DNA of 15,438 bases from Planctomycetaceae bacterium. Lineage in GTDB: Bacteria; Planctomycetota; Planctomycetia; Planctomycetales; Planctomycetaceae. The notes beneath the pieces are model-generated. The model was not told the origin of the DNA. It saw only the letters and a list, made by a program, of their open reading frames with translations, and did no database searches. The translations under genes were made by a program, and so were the position numbers. Shown here piece after piece: positions 1-7,749 of the stretch (position 1 is the stretch's first letter; the number at the start of each line of letters is the position of its first letter). The DNA is taken from positions 1-15,438 of the forward strand of contig CANHVD010000061.1 in NCBI GenBank assembly GCA_947463775.1, in the 5' to 3' direction.

Positions 1-53
1 CATTTCGCCTTTGAAACATCAACATCGTTGTCTCCTCACTCGAAGTCAGCACC

Positions 54-728
54 ATGAGTACAGTATCACTGAGCGCACCGCGCGATCGTATTTCCGGGAG
101 ATCAAGTCCTCATCGCATGCTGACACTGCAGCGAGGGCGAGGGAGGCAGGAAGTTTTTGTTATTGGGACCGGGCGATTTGATCTGCATATTGCCACAGAA
201 GGGCCACTCTCAATTTCAGAGGCTGTCGAGTTTGAATTAGAAACCGGATTTCCTGCGGAAGTGAGAAAGTGGCGTGGCATAGTACACTGGACTTTCGCAA
301 ATCGAAAACTCAACGAAGCCGGGATTGCCTTAACCTCACCTGTGCCTCCGGAACTTGTAATCGCCTCATCCAGTTCAATGCGATCCAGTGTGCGATTCCC
401 TTACAAACTTGCGGGGAAAATTATGTCGTTGAAGGACGGCAAAAAGTCGTCCGCAAAAACGATCAACTATTCACGCAGCGGGATCCTCCTCCAGACATCC
501 GCAGAGTATCCAATCGGTGATCGCATCAGCTTCGAATGGTACAGTGCCCGCAGTCAAATGCTGGCCCAGCAGCATCGGTCCGTTGAGGCCGTGGTACGCT
601 GGGCCTCGAAAGAATCTGATTCCTATTTGTTAGGCTGCGAAGCGTCCAAAGATGCATTGTGGTGTCTCTCAGATACTGACATCTGCCGAAAACTTCGCAC
701 GGCTGATCCTCGCGACGCATCCTTCTGA
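54..728 (+). CDS. PilZ-domain protein, possibly with a degenerate second PilZ domain
   Basis: A cytoplasmic protein of 224 residues with no signal peptide or membrane segment. Residues about 110-200 look like a PilZ domain, the c-di-GMP receptor fold. The RxxxR motif is at R110-R114, the [D/N]xSxxG motif is N138-Y-S-R-S-G143, and a V-R-W strand lies near 181-183. Both ligand-binding motifs are intact, so c-di-GMP binding is likely. Residues about 24-102 have a similar strand pattern, with a G-I-V-H-W strand near 75-79 and an E-A-G-I-A-L strand near 88-93. They lack the binding motifs, so this may be a degenerate PilZ domain as in YcgR-like two-domain proteins; that part is inference. The ATG at 54 has no clear Shine-Dalgarno sequence. 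The gene converges on the MIP channel gene with only 17 bases between the stops. The downstream target is unknown; flagellar, pilus or polysaccharide control are the usual options. Confidence 0.75.
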   Translation: MSTVSLSAPRDRISGRSSPHRMLTLQRGRGRQEVFVIGTGRFDLHIATEGPLSISEAVEFELETGFPAEVRKWRGIVHWTFANRKLNEAGIALTSPVPPELVIASSSSMRSSVRFPYKLAGKIMSLKDGKKSSAKTINYSRSGILLQTSAEYPIGDRISFEWYSARSQMLAQQHRSVEAVVRWASKESDSYLLGCEASKDALWCLSDTDICRKLRTADPRDASF

Positions 729-745
729 CACCGGTCCCGGTCTTT

Positions 746-1615
746 CTACTTGTTTTTTTTGACATCCTGAACGGAATGTGCGGGACGGATGGCAACATCA
801 TAGAGGCCGCCCCCAAGCACTGCACCAACAATCGGGGCGATGATGTAAACCGTGAGCCAGCCGAGATCCCTGAAGCCCGGCAACGCAATCGAGCCCCAGC
901 CCGCAATACATGCAAACAGTCGCGGACCAAAATCTCGAGCCGGATTAAAGCACGCCTGAGTTAATGGCGCGATGACAGAGATCAGTACACTCACCGTCAG
1001 TCCAATAAAGATCGGCGCGTTTCCACTGAGCGGTGCTCCTGTGTTTCGTGTGTCGGTCAAAGCGAATACAACGAAGGCCAAAATCATCGTTCCCAGGACT
1101 TCGGCCACGAAAGCTCGCCCCTGCGACATCTTCGCCTTGAGAGCGGCATGGTCTGACGGCGAGTAAGGACCGTCGCCATCTCCCAATGATCCCGGTGCCG
1201 GATAATATTCCCCGTAACACATCGCCGTCATCTCACTGCCTGGCTTTCCGCGAGTCACACCTTTGGCAGCTTCCTTTGCCGCGATATGAGGCTCAAACAG
1301 AATGAACAGGCAAGCGGCTGCTACCATGGCTCCGGCAATTTGAGCGATGATGTATGGCAGGACTCGCGATTTAGGAAACCCGCGCCAGACCATGCTGGCT
1401 ATCGTCATCGCTGGATTGATATGAGCGCCACTGATCGAACCAACCGCATAGATCGCCAGCATAATGGCGATACCCCAAACGATCGCGACCTGCCAAAGGC
1501 CACTCTGAGCCCCAGTAATCACAGCGGCATGAACCGCACCGCAACCGAAGAAGATCAAAATAAACGTGCCGAGAAACTCGGCGACAACCGCGCGTTGAAT
1601 TGTCGGGGGAGACAT
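746..1615 (-). CDS. MIP-family channel (glycerol facilitator-like aquaporin)
   Basis: An inner-membrane channel of 289 residues with six hydrophobic segments and two half-helices. The first NPA motif is N67-P-A69 in a S-G-A-H-I-N-P-A context, and the second is N224-P-A-R-D228. Asp after NPAR and the following F-G-P-R are typical of GlpF-type glycerol facilitators rather than water-only AqpZ. In an ungapped comparison with E. coli GlpF from memory, the selectivity-filter positions are W47, I212, A221 and R227, where GlpF has W, G, F and R. Substrate may therefore differ from glycerol. The loop between the halves (about 108-165) is long and rich in Gly, Asp and Pro. I chose the ATG at 1615 because a GAGG lies upstream; a TTG at 1654 extends the frame without a convincing ribosome site. 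No glycerol kinase gene is adjacent. Confidence 0.88.
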   Translation of the reverse strand: MSPPTIQRAVVAEFLGTFILIFFGCGAVHAAVITGAQSGLWQVAIVWGIAIMLAIYAVGSISGAHINPAMTIASMVWRGFPKSRVLPYIIAQIAGAMVAAACLFILFEPHIAAKEAAKGVTRGKPGSEMTAMCYGEYYPAPGSLGDGDGPYSPSDHAALKAKMSQGRAFVAEVLGTMILAFVVFALTDTRNTGAPLSGNAPIFIGLTVSVLISVIAPLTQACFNPARDFGPRLFACIAGWGSIALPGFRDLGWLTVYIIAPIVGAVLGGGLYDVAIRPAHSVQDVKKNK

Positions 1616-1718
1616 GAATTCTGACCTCGCTGTGACTGTTGTGAAGCTCCACAATGTGTGGCAGTCTAATGTTGAGCGTGTCAGTTAGAAAATGATTTGC
1701 ACGGCGCTGTCAGCCACT

Positions 1719-1744
1719 TTGCTTAACGGCAAGCCGAGGGCGTC
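1719..1744. repeat. Solo arm of the 7750-7816 palindrome
   Basis: These 26 bases match the left arm of the inverted repeat at 7750-7816 at 23 of 26 positions, with the core TTAACGGCAAGCCG identical. No matching second arm is visible nearby. It lies in the 173-base spacer between the FabI-like gene and the MIP channel gene. It looks like a dispersed intergenic repeat unit; function unknown. Confidence 0.7.
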
Positions 1745-1788
1745 AGAGCCTTGTTCGAGGACAACATGCGAGATCTGAAGTCCGTGTC

Positions 1789-2580
1789 TTATGGACTGAC
1801 CAACGCCTTGTCGAAGTAGTTGACGCCCATGCCGGCGTCGATCACGAGTCCCTGAGCATTGATTCCGGAAGATCGAGGACTCAGCAGAAACGCGACTGTC
1901 GAAGCGACTTCTTCCGTCTGCACCGCCTGCTTGCGTAACGTGGCTTTTTCGGCAAACAAATAACTGTCGACGTATCCCGGGATGCCGGCTGAGGCCGATG
2001 TTTTCAACAACCCCGGACAAACCGCATTGAAACGAATCCGGGAGAACTGAGAAAACGACTTCGCCAAAAAGCACAATGAGGAATCCAGAGCCGCTTTGAC
2101 CGGAGCCATGTAGCCATAGTTTTCCGCAGCCATGCGAGTTGTCGAGATGGAGATCGTGACAACACTACCCGATTCCGGATCCAGGGTTTCTCGAAAGGCT
2201 TCTGACAATGCAATCAGCGAATAGCAGGAAATATTGATCGCCTGCAAAAATGCGGGCCGTGGAGTTTGATGAAAGGGCAGCCAGCCAGCAGAAAAGTCCG
2301 CAAACGCCACGGAATGGACGATCCCATGCAGCACTGATGTTGTGGCTGTCACCGACGTCTTTAATGCATCAATCTGGTCCTGATGCTCGACGTCGCACAC
2401 AAAGACTGACGAATCGGGAAACAGCTTCCGAACCGATTCTGCCCGCGCTTCACTGCGAACAGAAAAGATCAGTTTCGCGCCGTTTTCCTGCAGCACTTTC
2501 GCTGTATGCCATGCCACGCTTTTGCGATTCGCGACACCAACGATCAGAATCGTTTTTCCGGAGAGCTGCAAGAAGTCCAT
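1789..2580 (-). CDS. fabI: FabI-like enoyl-ACP reductase (short-chain dehydrogenase fold)
   Basis: A soluble NAD(P)H-dependent Rossmann enzyme of 263 residues that should reduce enoyl-ACP in fatty-acid synthesis type II. The N-terminal nucleotide motif has the FabI spacing, G15-V-A-N-R-K-S-V-A-W24, and the G-I-V-H-S-V-A-F-A stretch (86-94) matches FabI. Catalytic Y155 and K162 keep the FabI Tyr-x6-Lys spacing, and the C-terminal part matches FabI through the final D-A-G-M-G segment. One departure stands out: the extra Tyr of FabI (Tyr146 in E. coli) aligns with I145 without gaps. Length is normal for FabI (about 260). It starts 59 bases after the pilT stop and may be in the same transcript. 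A FabI-related SDR with another substrate is the main alternative. Confidence 0.75.
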   Translation of the reverse strand: MDFLQLSGKTILIVGVANRKSVAWHTAKVLQENGAKLIFSVRSEARAESVRKLFPDSSVFVCDVEHQDQIDALKTSVTATTSVLHGIVHSVAFADFSAGWLPFHQTPRPAFLQAINISCYSLIALSEAFRETLDPESGSVVTISISTTRMAAENYGYMAPVKAALDSSLCFLAKSFSQFSRIRFNAVCPGLLKTSASAGIPGYVDSYLFAEKATLRKQAVQTEEVASTVAFLLSPRSSGINAQGLVIDAGMGVNYFDKALVSP

Positions 2581-2639
2581 GATCGACGCTCAGGTTCTCG
2601 GTACAGATTTGAAATTGAGATTTGAAAAAGAGAATACCG

Positions 2640-3785
2640 TCAAAGAATCGCTGAGCCCTTCACTTCGATACCCTTGAGTTTCATCTTCAATTCTTCAATG
2701 TTCGGCGAAATTTCAAACGCCGCTTCACGGCTGACAAATTCTCGCATCACGAAGTCATACAGACTGTCATTAAACAACTGCATGCCTTCTGACTTGCCGA
2801 TACGAATCGCCGCGAACAATTTCTCGTCCATTTCCTCCATCACCAGTTTGCGCACGGTGGGATTGAAGGTCATGATTTCAACGATGGGCACTCGAGGCGG
2901 CTTGTCGACGATGGTCTTCAGCAGTTTCTGACCGACGATACACTTCATGTTCATCGCCATACTCGCGCGAATCGCTTTGTGCATATCGAATGGGAACAAG
3001 TCCAGAATACGCGAAATGCACCCTGGCGCACCAGGGGCGTGAATCGTTCCAAACACAAGGTGACCAGTTTCGGCAGCGTGAATCGCTGTTTCGAAAGTTT
3101 CACGGTCGCGCAACTCGCCCACCAGCATGATATCGGGGTCTTCACGCACCGCGTGTTTCATGGCGATATGAAAGTCAATGACGTCCTGTCCAATCTCCCG
3201 CTGGTTGATTAAGCATTTGTCTGACGTGTAAATGAATTCGATCGGATCCTCGATTGTCAGGATGTGCTTGTTCATGTTGCGGTTAATCCAGTCCAGCATC
3301 GACGCAATCGTCGTACTTTTTCCGGAACCCGTCACACCCGCCAACAGCACCATCCCCTGGTCATACTTGCAGTGATCGACCATCTGAGGCGGAAGGTAAA
3401 GACCTTCGAACGGAGGAATTGATCGCTCGATCTTTCGAGCGACCATTCCGACTTTGCCCATTTGAGTAAACAAATTTACTCGGAAGCGCCACGGGTCGCC
3501 TTCGATCAGAATCACTTTTGAAAAGTCGGCCCCGCCGTTTTTATGAAAGATGTCCAGATTTCGCTGGTCCATCATGGGAAACGTCAGCTCAATCATCTGG
3601 CTTTCGGTGATCGGTGCCATTTCGAGATCGCGCAATCCACCGCGAATTCGAAACACGGGTGGTCTGCCAACCTGAAGGTGAATATCCGAGCACTTATGTT
3701 TAATGGCCAGTTTGAAAATCTTGTCGACTTCAATCTCTTTAACTGGGTCGAAGGTAGATTTTTTCCAGTCAGCAATCAAAACCAT
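2640..3785 (-). CDS. pilT: PilT-type pilus retraction ATPase
   Basis: A cytoplasmic secretion-superfamily ATPase of 381 residues, the usual PilT length. Numbered from the ATG at 3785: an N-terminal PilT domain with S-D-I-H-L near 33-37, Walker A G150-V-T-G-S-G-K-S-T158, Asp box T-I-E-D-P-I-E-F near 177-184, Walker B D-P-D-I-M-L-V-G-E-L-R-D near 216-227, and His box H-A-A-E-T-G-H-L-V-F-G-T-I-H near 236-249. The C-terminal segment contains V-R-K-L-V, at the place of the PilT A-I-R-N-L-I-R-E retraction motif. Such enzymes power retraction of type IV pili. No pilin or other pil genes are in the window. The ATG at 3785 was chosen because AGGA lies about 10 bases upstream; an upstream TTG at 3854 adds 23 residues without support. 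The kinase gene lies 121 bases upstream on the same strand. Confidence 0.88.
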   Translation of the reverse strand: MVLIADWKKSTFDPVKEIEVDKIFKLAIKHKCSDIHLQVGRPPVFRIRGGLRDLEMAPITESQMIELTFPMMDQRNLDIFHKNGGADFSKVILIEGDPWRFRVNLFTQMGKVGMVARKIERSIPPFEGLYLPPQMVDHCKYDQGMVLLAGVTGSGKSTTIASMLDWINRNMNKHILTIEDPIEFIYTSDKCLINQREIGQDVIDFHIAMKHAVREDPDIMLVGELRDRETFETAIHAAETGHLVFGTIHAPGAPGCISRILDLFPFDMHKAIRASMAMNMKCIVGQKLLKTIVDKPPRVPIVEIMTFNPTVRKLVMEEMDEKLFAAIRIGKSEGMQLFNDSLYDFVMREFVSREAAFEISPNIEELKMKLKGIEVKGSAIL

Positions 3786-3873
3786 GTTCAATTTGTCCTG
3801 ACGATTGGTTGGCGTTCCAGGGGACCTGCACAGAAAAAGCGTTTTACCATGCAAAGCCTCCCTCGTGCAGCGT

Positions 3874-3897
3874 GCAAAGCCCAGATTTTTGCTTTGC
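3874..3897 (-). promoter_or_regulatory. Hairpin in the kinase-pilT spacer
   Basis: A 7-bp inverted repeat, GCAAAGC at 3874-3880 and GCTTTGC at 3891-3897, sits directly after the kinase stop. A second GCAAAGC at 3851-3857 could compete for the same partner. No T-run follows in the direction of transcription, so it does not look like a terminator. It could affect mRNA stability or read-through into pilT; this is inference. Confidence 0.3.
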
Positions 3898-3906
3898 CTG
3901 GCTTAC

Positions 3907-4740
3907 TTAAGCTGACGCTCGACGACGCGATTTCGCGTGCCGCAATGTGCGATTCTTCAGCTTCAGAAAAATCGCCAGCATTTGCTCAGCATCTCGGTAG
4001 CGATGACGTGGGTTGATTTCGATCGCTCGACGCATAAAGTCAATGAATTCGGGATGAATCCGACCACGCAACTTCGGATAGCCTGCAGCCGGCCATTCGA
4101 ATGGCCACTCTGGCCATTGACCGGAAAGCAATCGCCAGACAATCAGCCCGATCGAAAACACATCGGACCGGAATGATGGCTTTCCCATGGCTTGTTCCGG
4201 TGCCATATAGCCGACCGTTCCAGTGCCGCCACCCTGAACCGTTTTCTGCGACACTTTCGCGATCCCGAAGTCTGCAAGGCGAATGCGATTTCCAGCAAAC
4301 ACGATCACGTTTTCAGGCTTGATATCGCAGTGAATCACATGATGGGAATGAGCTAACGCAGTGGCCCGCAGAATTTGTTCGGTGATCTCAAAGGCGGTTT
4401 CCAGACAAATCCGCCGCATCATTCTCTGTTGGAGCGTTTCGTCACCCAGCGGAAACACCACAACCAGACGGTCTTCGATGATACTGGCGTCTTTGATGGG
4501 CAGGATATTGTCGTGCTCAAGTGGAGCGGTGGTCCGAATTTCTTTGCGAAACTCGGTCAGGACAGCGTCTGTCGTGTATTGAGAGTGAGGCACCTTAATG
4601 GCGACTCGAATCCCCTGCACTGTATCCATCGCCTGGTACACAGCGGCGAATCCGCCCGCGCCCAAACGACGCTCGATGCGGTACTTTCCGAGCTTCTGCC
4701 GGATCTTTAATTCGCTGGACGATTTATGACCGTTGGGCAT
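3907..4740 (-). CDS. Hanks-type Ser/Thr protein kinase, no membrane segment
   Basis: A 277-residue protein that is essentially a bare kinase domain, residues about 20-265. The glycine loop is L26-G-A-G-G-F-A-A-V-Y35, the VAIK lysine is K49, the catalytic loop is H137-C-D-I-K-P-E-N144, the Mg-binding DFG is 157-159, and A-P-E is 180-182 in a G-Y-M-A-P-E-Q context. D139, K141 and N144 are all present, so it should be active. The HRD arginine is Cys138, making it a non-RD kinase that may not need activation-loop phosphorylation. The tail is basic (residues about 260-277, many Arg and Lys) and there is no transmembrane helix or PASTA repeat, so it is probably cytoplasmic. A 10-base palindrome, CACTGCAGTG at 4745-4754, lies just before the ATG. 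Located upstream of pilT on the same strand; a role in pilus control is only a guess. Confidence 0.9.
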   Translation of the reverse strand: MPNGHKSSSELKIRQKLGKYRIERRLGAGGFAAVYQAMDTVQGIRVAIKVPHSQYTTDAVLTEFRKEIRTTAPLEHDNILPIKDASIIEDRLVVVFPLGDETLQQRMMRRICLETAFEITEQILRATALAHSHHVIHCDIKPENVIVFAGNRIRLADFGIAKVSQKTVQGGGTGTVGYMAPEQAMGKPSFRSDVFSIGLIVWRLLSGQWPEWPFEWPAAGYPKLRGRIHPEFIDFMRRAIEINPRHRYRDAEQMLAIFLKLKNRTLRHAKSRRRASA

Positions 4741-5019
4741 AGCTCACTGCAGTGAATCGGGTGACCTGAAACACAGCCGGCTGAACCAGGAAAGCGCCGG
4801 GGGGAACGATGGCTGTTCAATGTCCAGATTCGGCGACTCATTGCAACTGGCAGGATGGACTTTTCCGCACGACGGCTAAAACCCGTAGATCCGCGGCCAT
4901 CACACCTCACCAGCGGCACGACCGGAAAGGTTTACGACGGCGATCCCAGGAATGGACGAAATCGAGCTGAAGATTTGCTGGATCACGACCGAGAAGCCGC
5001 CTCCTCCTTTCGCGTCATT

Positions 5020-6318
5020 TCAAAGCGGCAGCGGTGGATTTGGAGCGTGCGGATAAGAACTGGGCGGATAGGAGATCGCCAGTTCTGGCGTTTCCAGACG
5101 AACCCCTCCCTGTGCTTTGGAGTTTAAAACCCGGTCCAGAATGCCGCTCGTCAAAACCGTTCGTTCCACAGGATAAGTTGGTTTTCCCGTGTGAATCATG
5201 CGTTCAACCGCATGCAGCAGGAACCCAAAATGCGGGTAGCGAGGTACCGTTCGTTCTTCCGCTCGAGCGGCCAGTGGTTGCTCGACTCCCCGAAGCTTTA
5301 CCCCCGCGCTGATGCTCTGAGCAAAGCCCCGCGTCATCAGGGCACCGGCCACGAATCCGTCACAATATTCGACAAGGAACAAATGATCATTTGGGCTGCT
5401 GGCGGAACGGACGGTAGCTCCGTCAGCCTTCAATGAAACAGCCGCCACAGCATCGATCAACGAAGAATTGATGGCTCCTTTGTCGACCGCCTCCCAGATG
5501 GCTGTTCCGCTCAGACACTGGACGGCCTTTACGCCAGCCTCTCCGCCCTTTCGACGTTCTGCCATACACTGCAGAAACTCAAGAGTATGAATGCCGTATC
5601 GATCGAGTTCTGCATAGCCGATGGCAAAAGCTGATTCCAGATCACAGCCCATCGGTACGGTCATATCCGGATTGCGATATCCCACGACCAGCGATGACCC
5701 GGCCATGAATGGCACCTTCATCTCTTTGGAGCGTTGATACATCCAAAGCGTGTCTTCCCAACTCGGGCCCAGATGTTTGTCGTTGAAGACTGGAACAACT
5801 TTGCCGTACTTCTGAAACGTGTCCGTGATCTCCTCAAAGAACTTCTTTCGAGGATACAGGTCCTGCCCGAGTTCGTTGCGAGGATAATCGCCGTGCTCTC
5901 CGATACTCAAAACGCCATCGATCGGAATTCCCTTCGTTCCAACTGTGACCGCTCCCTCAATCGTTTCGAAGATCGGGATGTTGTACTTTTTTGCCAACTC
6001 GCGTCCGAACTCTGTTTTGACCGTTTGATCGATGTAAAGAGAACTCAGCTTCAGCGCTGGACCGATGCCACCATCAATCTTCCAGCCTTCCAGAAGGCGG
6101 CCGATCAAGACATCAGAATGGGACCCCTTGAAATAAGTGGTCAGAATCCCGGTAACCAGCTTGGGAGGAGGATTTCCAAGCGGCGGCCACTCCGGATTCC
6201 CAGCCTGATCGACTTGCGGGGTTGCCGCAAAAATCCCCTCAGGAATCGCGAAGCCACCGGCCATTGCTGCAGACGTGGCCAGCCAATTTCGCCGCGTGAG
6301 AGTTTCCGATACGTTCAT
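5020..6318 (-). CDS. Tat-exported conserved protein of unknown function
   Basis: A protein of 432 residues whose function I cannot assign. The N-terminus is a twin-arginine signal: T-R-R-N-W-L near residues 8-13, a short hydrophobic stretch rich in Ala and Gly, and likely cleavage near I-F-A-A (29-32). A folded, possibly cofactor-bearing protein is therefore expected outside the cytoplasm. The mature part has conserved-looking motifs: G-E-H-G-D-Y-P-R-N near 150, an N-D-K-H-L-G-P-S-W-E-D stretch near 182-192, and G-S-S-L-V-V-G near 212. His and Asp residues in these could bind metal or form an active site, but this is inference. I believe similar Tat-signal proteins are common in planctomycetes. 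The ATG at 6318 was chosen for the GGAG 8 bases upstream and because the Tat signal begins there. It is transcribed divergently from hisC. Confidence 0.75.
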   Translation of the reverse strand: MNVSETLTRRNWLATSAAMAGGFAIPEGIFAATPQVDQAGNPEWPPLGNPPPKLVTGILTTYFKGSHSDVLIGRLLEGWKIDGGIGPALKLSSLYIDQTVKTEFGRELAKKYNIPIFETIEGAVTVGTKGIPIDGVLSIGEHGDYPRNELGQDLYPRKKFFEEITDTFQKYGKVVPVFNDKHLGPSWEDTLWMYQRSKEMKVPFMAGSSLVVGYRNPDMTVPMGCDLESAFAIGYAELDRYGIHTLEFLQCMAERRKGGEAGVKAVQCLSGTAIWEAVDKGAINSSLIDAVAAVSLKADGATVRSASSPNDHLFLVEYCDGFVAGALMTRGFAQSISAGVKLRGVEQPLAARAEERTVPRYPHFGFLLHAVERMIHTGKPTYPVERTVLTSGILDRVLNSKAQGGVRLETPELAISYPPSSYPHAPNPPLPL

Positions 6319-6647
6319 GGGCAGTGCTCCGAACCAGTGATCGTGCCCGATTGTCTGGGGCTTTCGTTGGGCGATTCTTAGACGTTTCTGAATTCCCGGG
6401 CGAGACTGTTGTAAGACATCTCCAAACGTCCGACAATCCACGCAGCTTTGCCGTAGGATGGGCATTCTTGCCCGTCCAGCTCATACGGGAGATGACTTTT
6501 TCGTAGGGTGTGACCAGCGGAGCGCAGGCTCACCATCTTACTGCCACTTGAGATAGGTCGGACAAGAATGTCCAACCTACAATTCAATCGCCAGATAAAC
6601 GCGTCTAACTGTTCTACCGTCAAAATTCTTCAGGATCGATTTTCGTT
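6319..6647. other. Divergent spacer between the Tat protein gene and hisC
   Basis: This 329-base stretch has no convincing gene. It must hold the promoters of both flanking genes, although I could not pick clear -35/-10 boxes. Its main content is a three-unit hairpin repeat at 6453-6580, described separately. Confidence 0.6.
6453..6580. repeat. Composite hairpin repeat with covarying inverted arms
   Basis: Arms at 6453-6477 (+) and 6556-6580 (read on -) match at 21 of 25 bases. Each arm is itself a hairpin with a 9-bp stem and TTCT loop: stem halves 6456-6464/6469-6477 and 6556-6564/6569-6577. The four differences form two compensated base-pair changes. A third unit between them begins at 6503 and has complementary GGTG (6507-6510) and CACC (6531-6534). 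All three units start with GTAGG, then any base, then TG. It resembles a REP/BIME-type intergenic repeat. Confidence 0.75.
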
Positions 6648-7736
6648 ATGACCTCCGTCTTTCGCCCGGCAATTGATCGTATGGCAGGCTATGCTCCCGG
6701 TGAGCAGCCTCAGGAAGGCGGCTGGGTCAAGCTCAACACGAATGAGAATCCCTATCCGCCTTCACCGCGAGTTGTCGACGCCATTCGCCGGGCTGCTGAA
6801 GGTCGTCTGAACGTCTATCCCGATCCCAGTGCGACGGGGTTTCGGAAAGTTGCGGCGAAGTTGTTCAATGTCGATCCGGACTGGATTCTTCCGGCCAACG
6901 GCAGTGATGAAAATCTGACGATCATTACTCGGTCGTTCTGTGACGCTGGTCAGTCGATCGCCTACCCGTATCCGAGTTACGTCCTGTACGAATCGCTCGC
7001 CCAGATTCAGGGCAGTCAGGTTCTTCGCCTGCGACTGAACTCCCAGTGGCAATGGGATGCCGCGGAAGCTGCCGAACTGCGAAAGAAGATTCGCATCTTT
7101 TTTGTCCCCAATCCAAATTCCCCAACCGGAACACTGTGGTCGGCCGAACAACTGGCTCAACTTCTGCCCGAACAGGGTGTGCTCATTCTGGACGAAGCGT
7201 ATGGAGACTTTTGCCAGAAACCGCACCGCGGCGAATTGCTGCGAAACGATCTTTTCGACGGCCGCATGATCGTGACTCGCACGTTCAGCAAGTCATACAG
7301 TCTGGCTGGAATTCGATTCGGTTTCGCCGTCGCTCATCCGGACCTGATCAGTGGAATGCTGAAGGTCAAAGACAGCTACAACTGTGACACGGTCGCCATC
7401 GCCGCCGCAACCGCCGCTTTGGAAGATCAGGACTGGATGCTGCAAAACCGCGCTCGCATTCTGGCGACTCGTGAACGACTGGCGGCAGCTCTGCCAGCCT
7501 TCGGATTTCTGGTGCATCCGAGCGAAGCCAATTTCCTCTGGACAACTCACGCGACCGGTCAGCACAAAGAAATTTACGAACAGCTCAAGGCCCGCAAGAT
7601 CCTGGTTCGCTTCATGAGATTCCCCGATGCATTGCCAGACGGAGGAACGCTCGACGGCCTGCGAATCACCATCGGAACCGATGCTGAGATTGATCGAGTT
7701 CTTGAGGTGATGGGCGACGTGACGAACGGTTTGTGA
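6648..7736 (+). CDS. hisC: Histidinol-phosphate aminotransferase
   Basis: A cytoplasmic, PLP-dependent fold-type I aminotransferase of 362 residues that converts imidazole-acetol phosphate and glutamate to histidinol phosphate in histidine synthesis. The N-terminal K-L-N-T-N-E-N-P-Y (28-36) is a HisC signature, with N-G-S-D-E near 84-88 in the cofactor-binding region. N-P-N-S-P-T-G spans 155-161, with the PLP-contacting Asp and Tyr in L-D-E-A-Y (181-185). The Schiff-base lysine is K215 in T-F-S-K-S-Y, and R223 follows in G-I-R-F-G. Length is normal for HisC. No other his gene is adjacent, so this copy is not in a his operon; such enzymes can also act on aromatic amino acids. A weak AGGA lies about 13 bases before the ATG. 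It converges on asnB across a palindromic spacer. Confidence 0.92.
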   Translation: MTSVFRPAIDRMAGYAPGEQPQEGGWVKLNTNENPYPPSPRVVDAIRRAAEGRLNVYPDPSATGFRKVAAKLFNVDPDWILPANGSDENLTIITRSFCDAGQSIAYPYPSYVLYESLAQIQGSQVLRLRLNSQWQWDAAEAAELRKKIRIFFVPNPNSPTGTLWSAEQLAQLLPEQGVLILDEAYGDFCQKPHRGELLRNDLFDGRMIVTRTFSKSYSLAGIRFGFAVAHPDLISGMLKVKDSYNCDTVAIAAATAALEDQDWMLQNRARILATRERLAAALPAFGFLVHPSEANFLWTTHATGQHKEIYEQLKARKILVRFMRFPDALPDGGTLDGLRITIGTDAEIDRVLEVMGDVTNGL

Positions 7737-7749
7737 AACTCTGTCTTCT

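Noticed and set aside
730..760. Small hairpin ACCGGTCCCGGT followed by a T-rich tract, as a terminator for the PilZ gene
   Set aside because: The stem is only 4-5 bp with a tiny loop, and the T-tract encodes the C-terminal lysines of the opposing channel gene, so the evidence is weak.
526..930. Open frame spanning the PilZ and MIP channel gene ends on the minus strand
   Set aside because: It overlaps two recognisable genes in other frames and has no recognisable domain.
1616..1654. TTG-initiated 13-residue N-terminal extension of the MIP channel
   Set aside because: The ATG at 1615 has a GAGG upstream and begins just before the first membrane helix, as expected for the family.
4741..5019. 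Possible gene in the kinase to Tat-protein spacer
   Set aside because: Both strands gave only short frames without motifs; apart from the 10-base palindrome at 4745-4754, I see nothing supportable.
4855..5127. Open frame on + in the spacer upstream of the kinase
   Set aside because: It runs into the Tat protein gene antisense, has no ribosome site I can see, and its protein looks like random low-similarity sequence.
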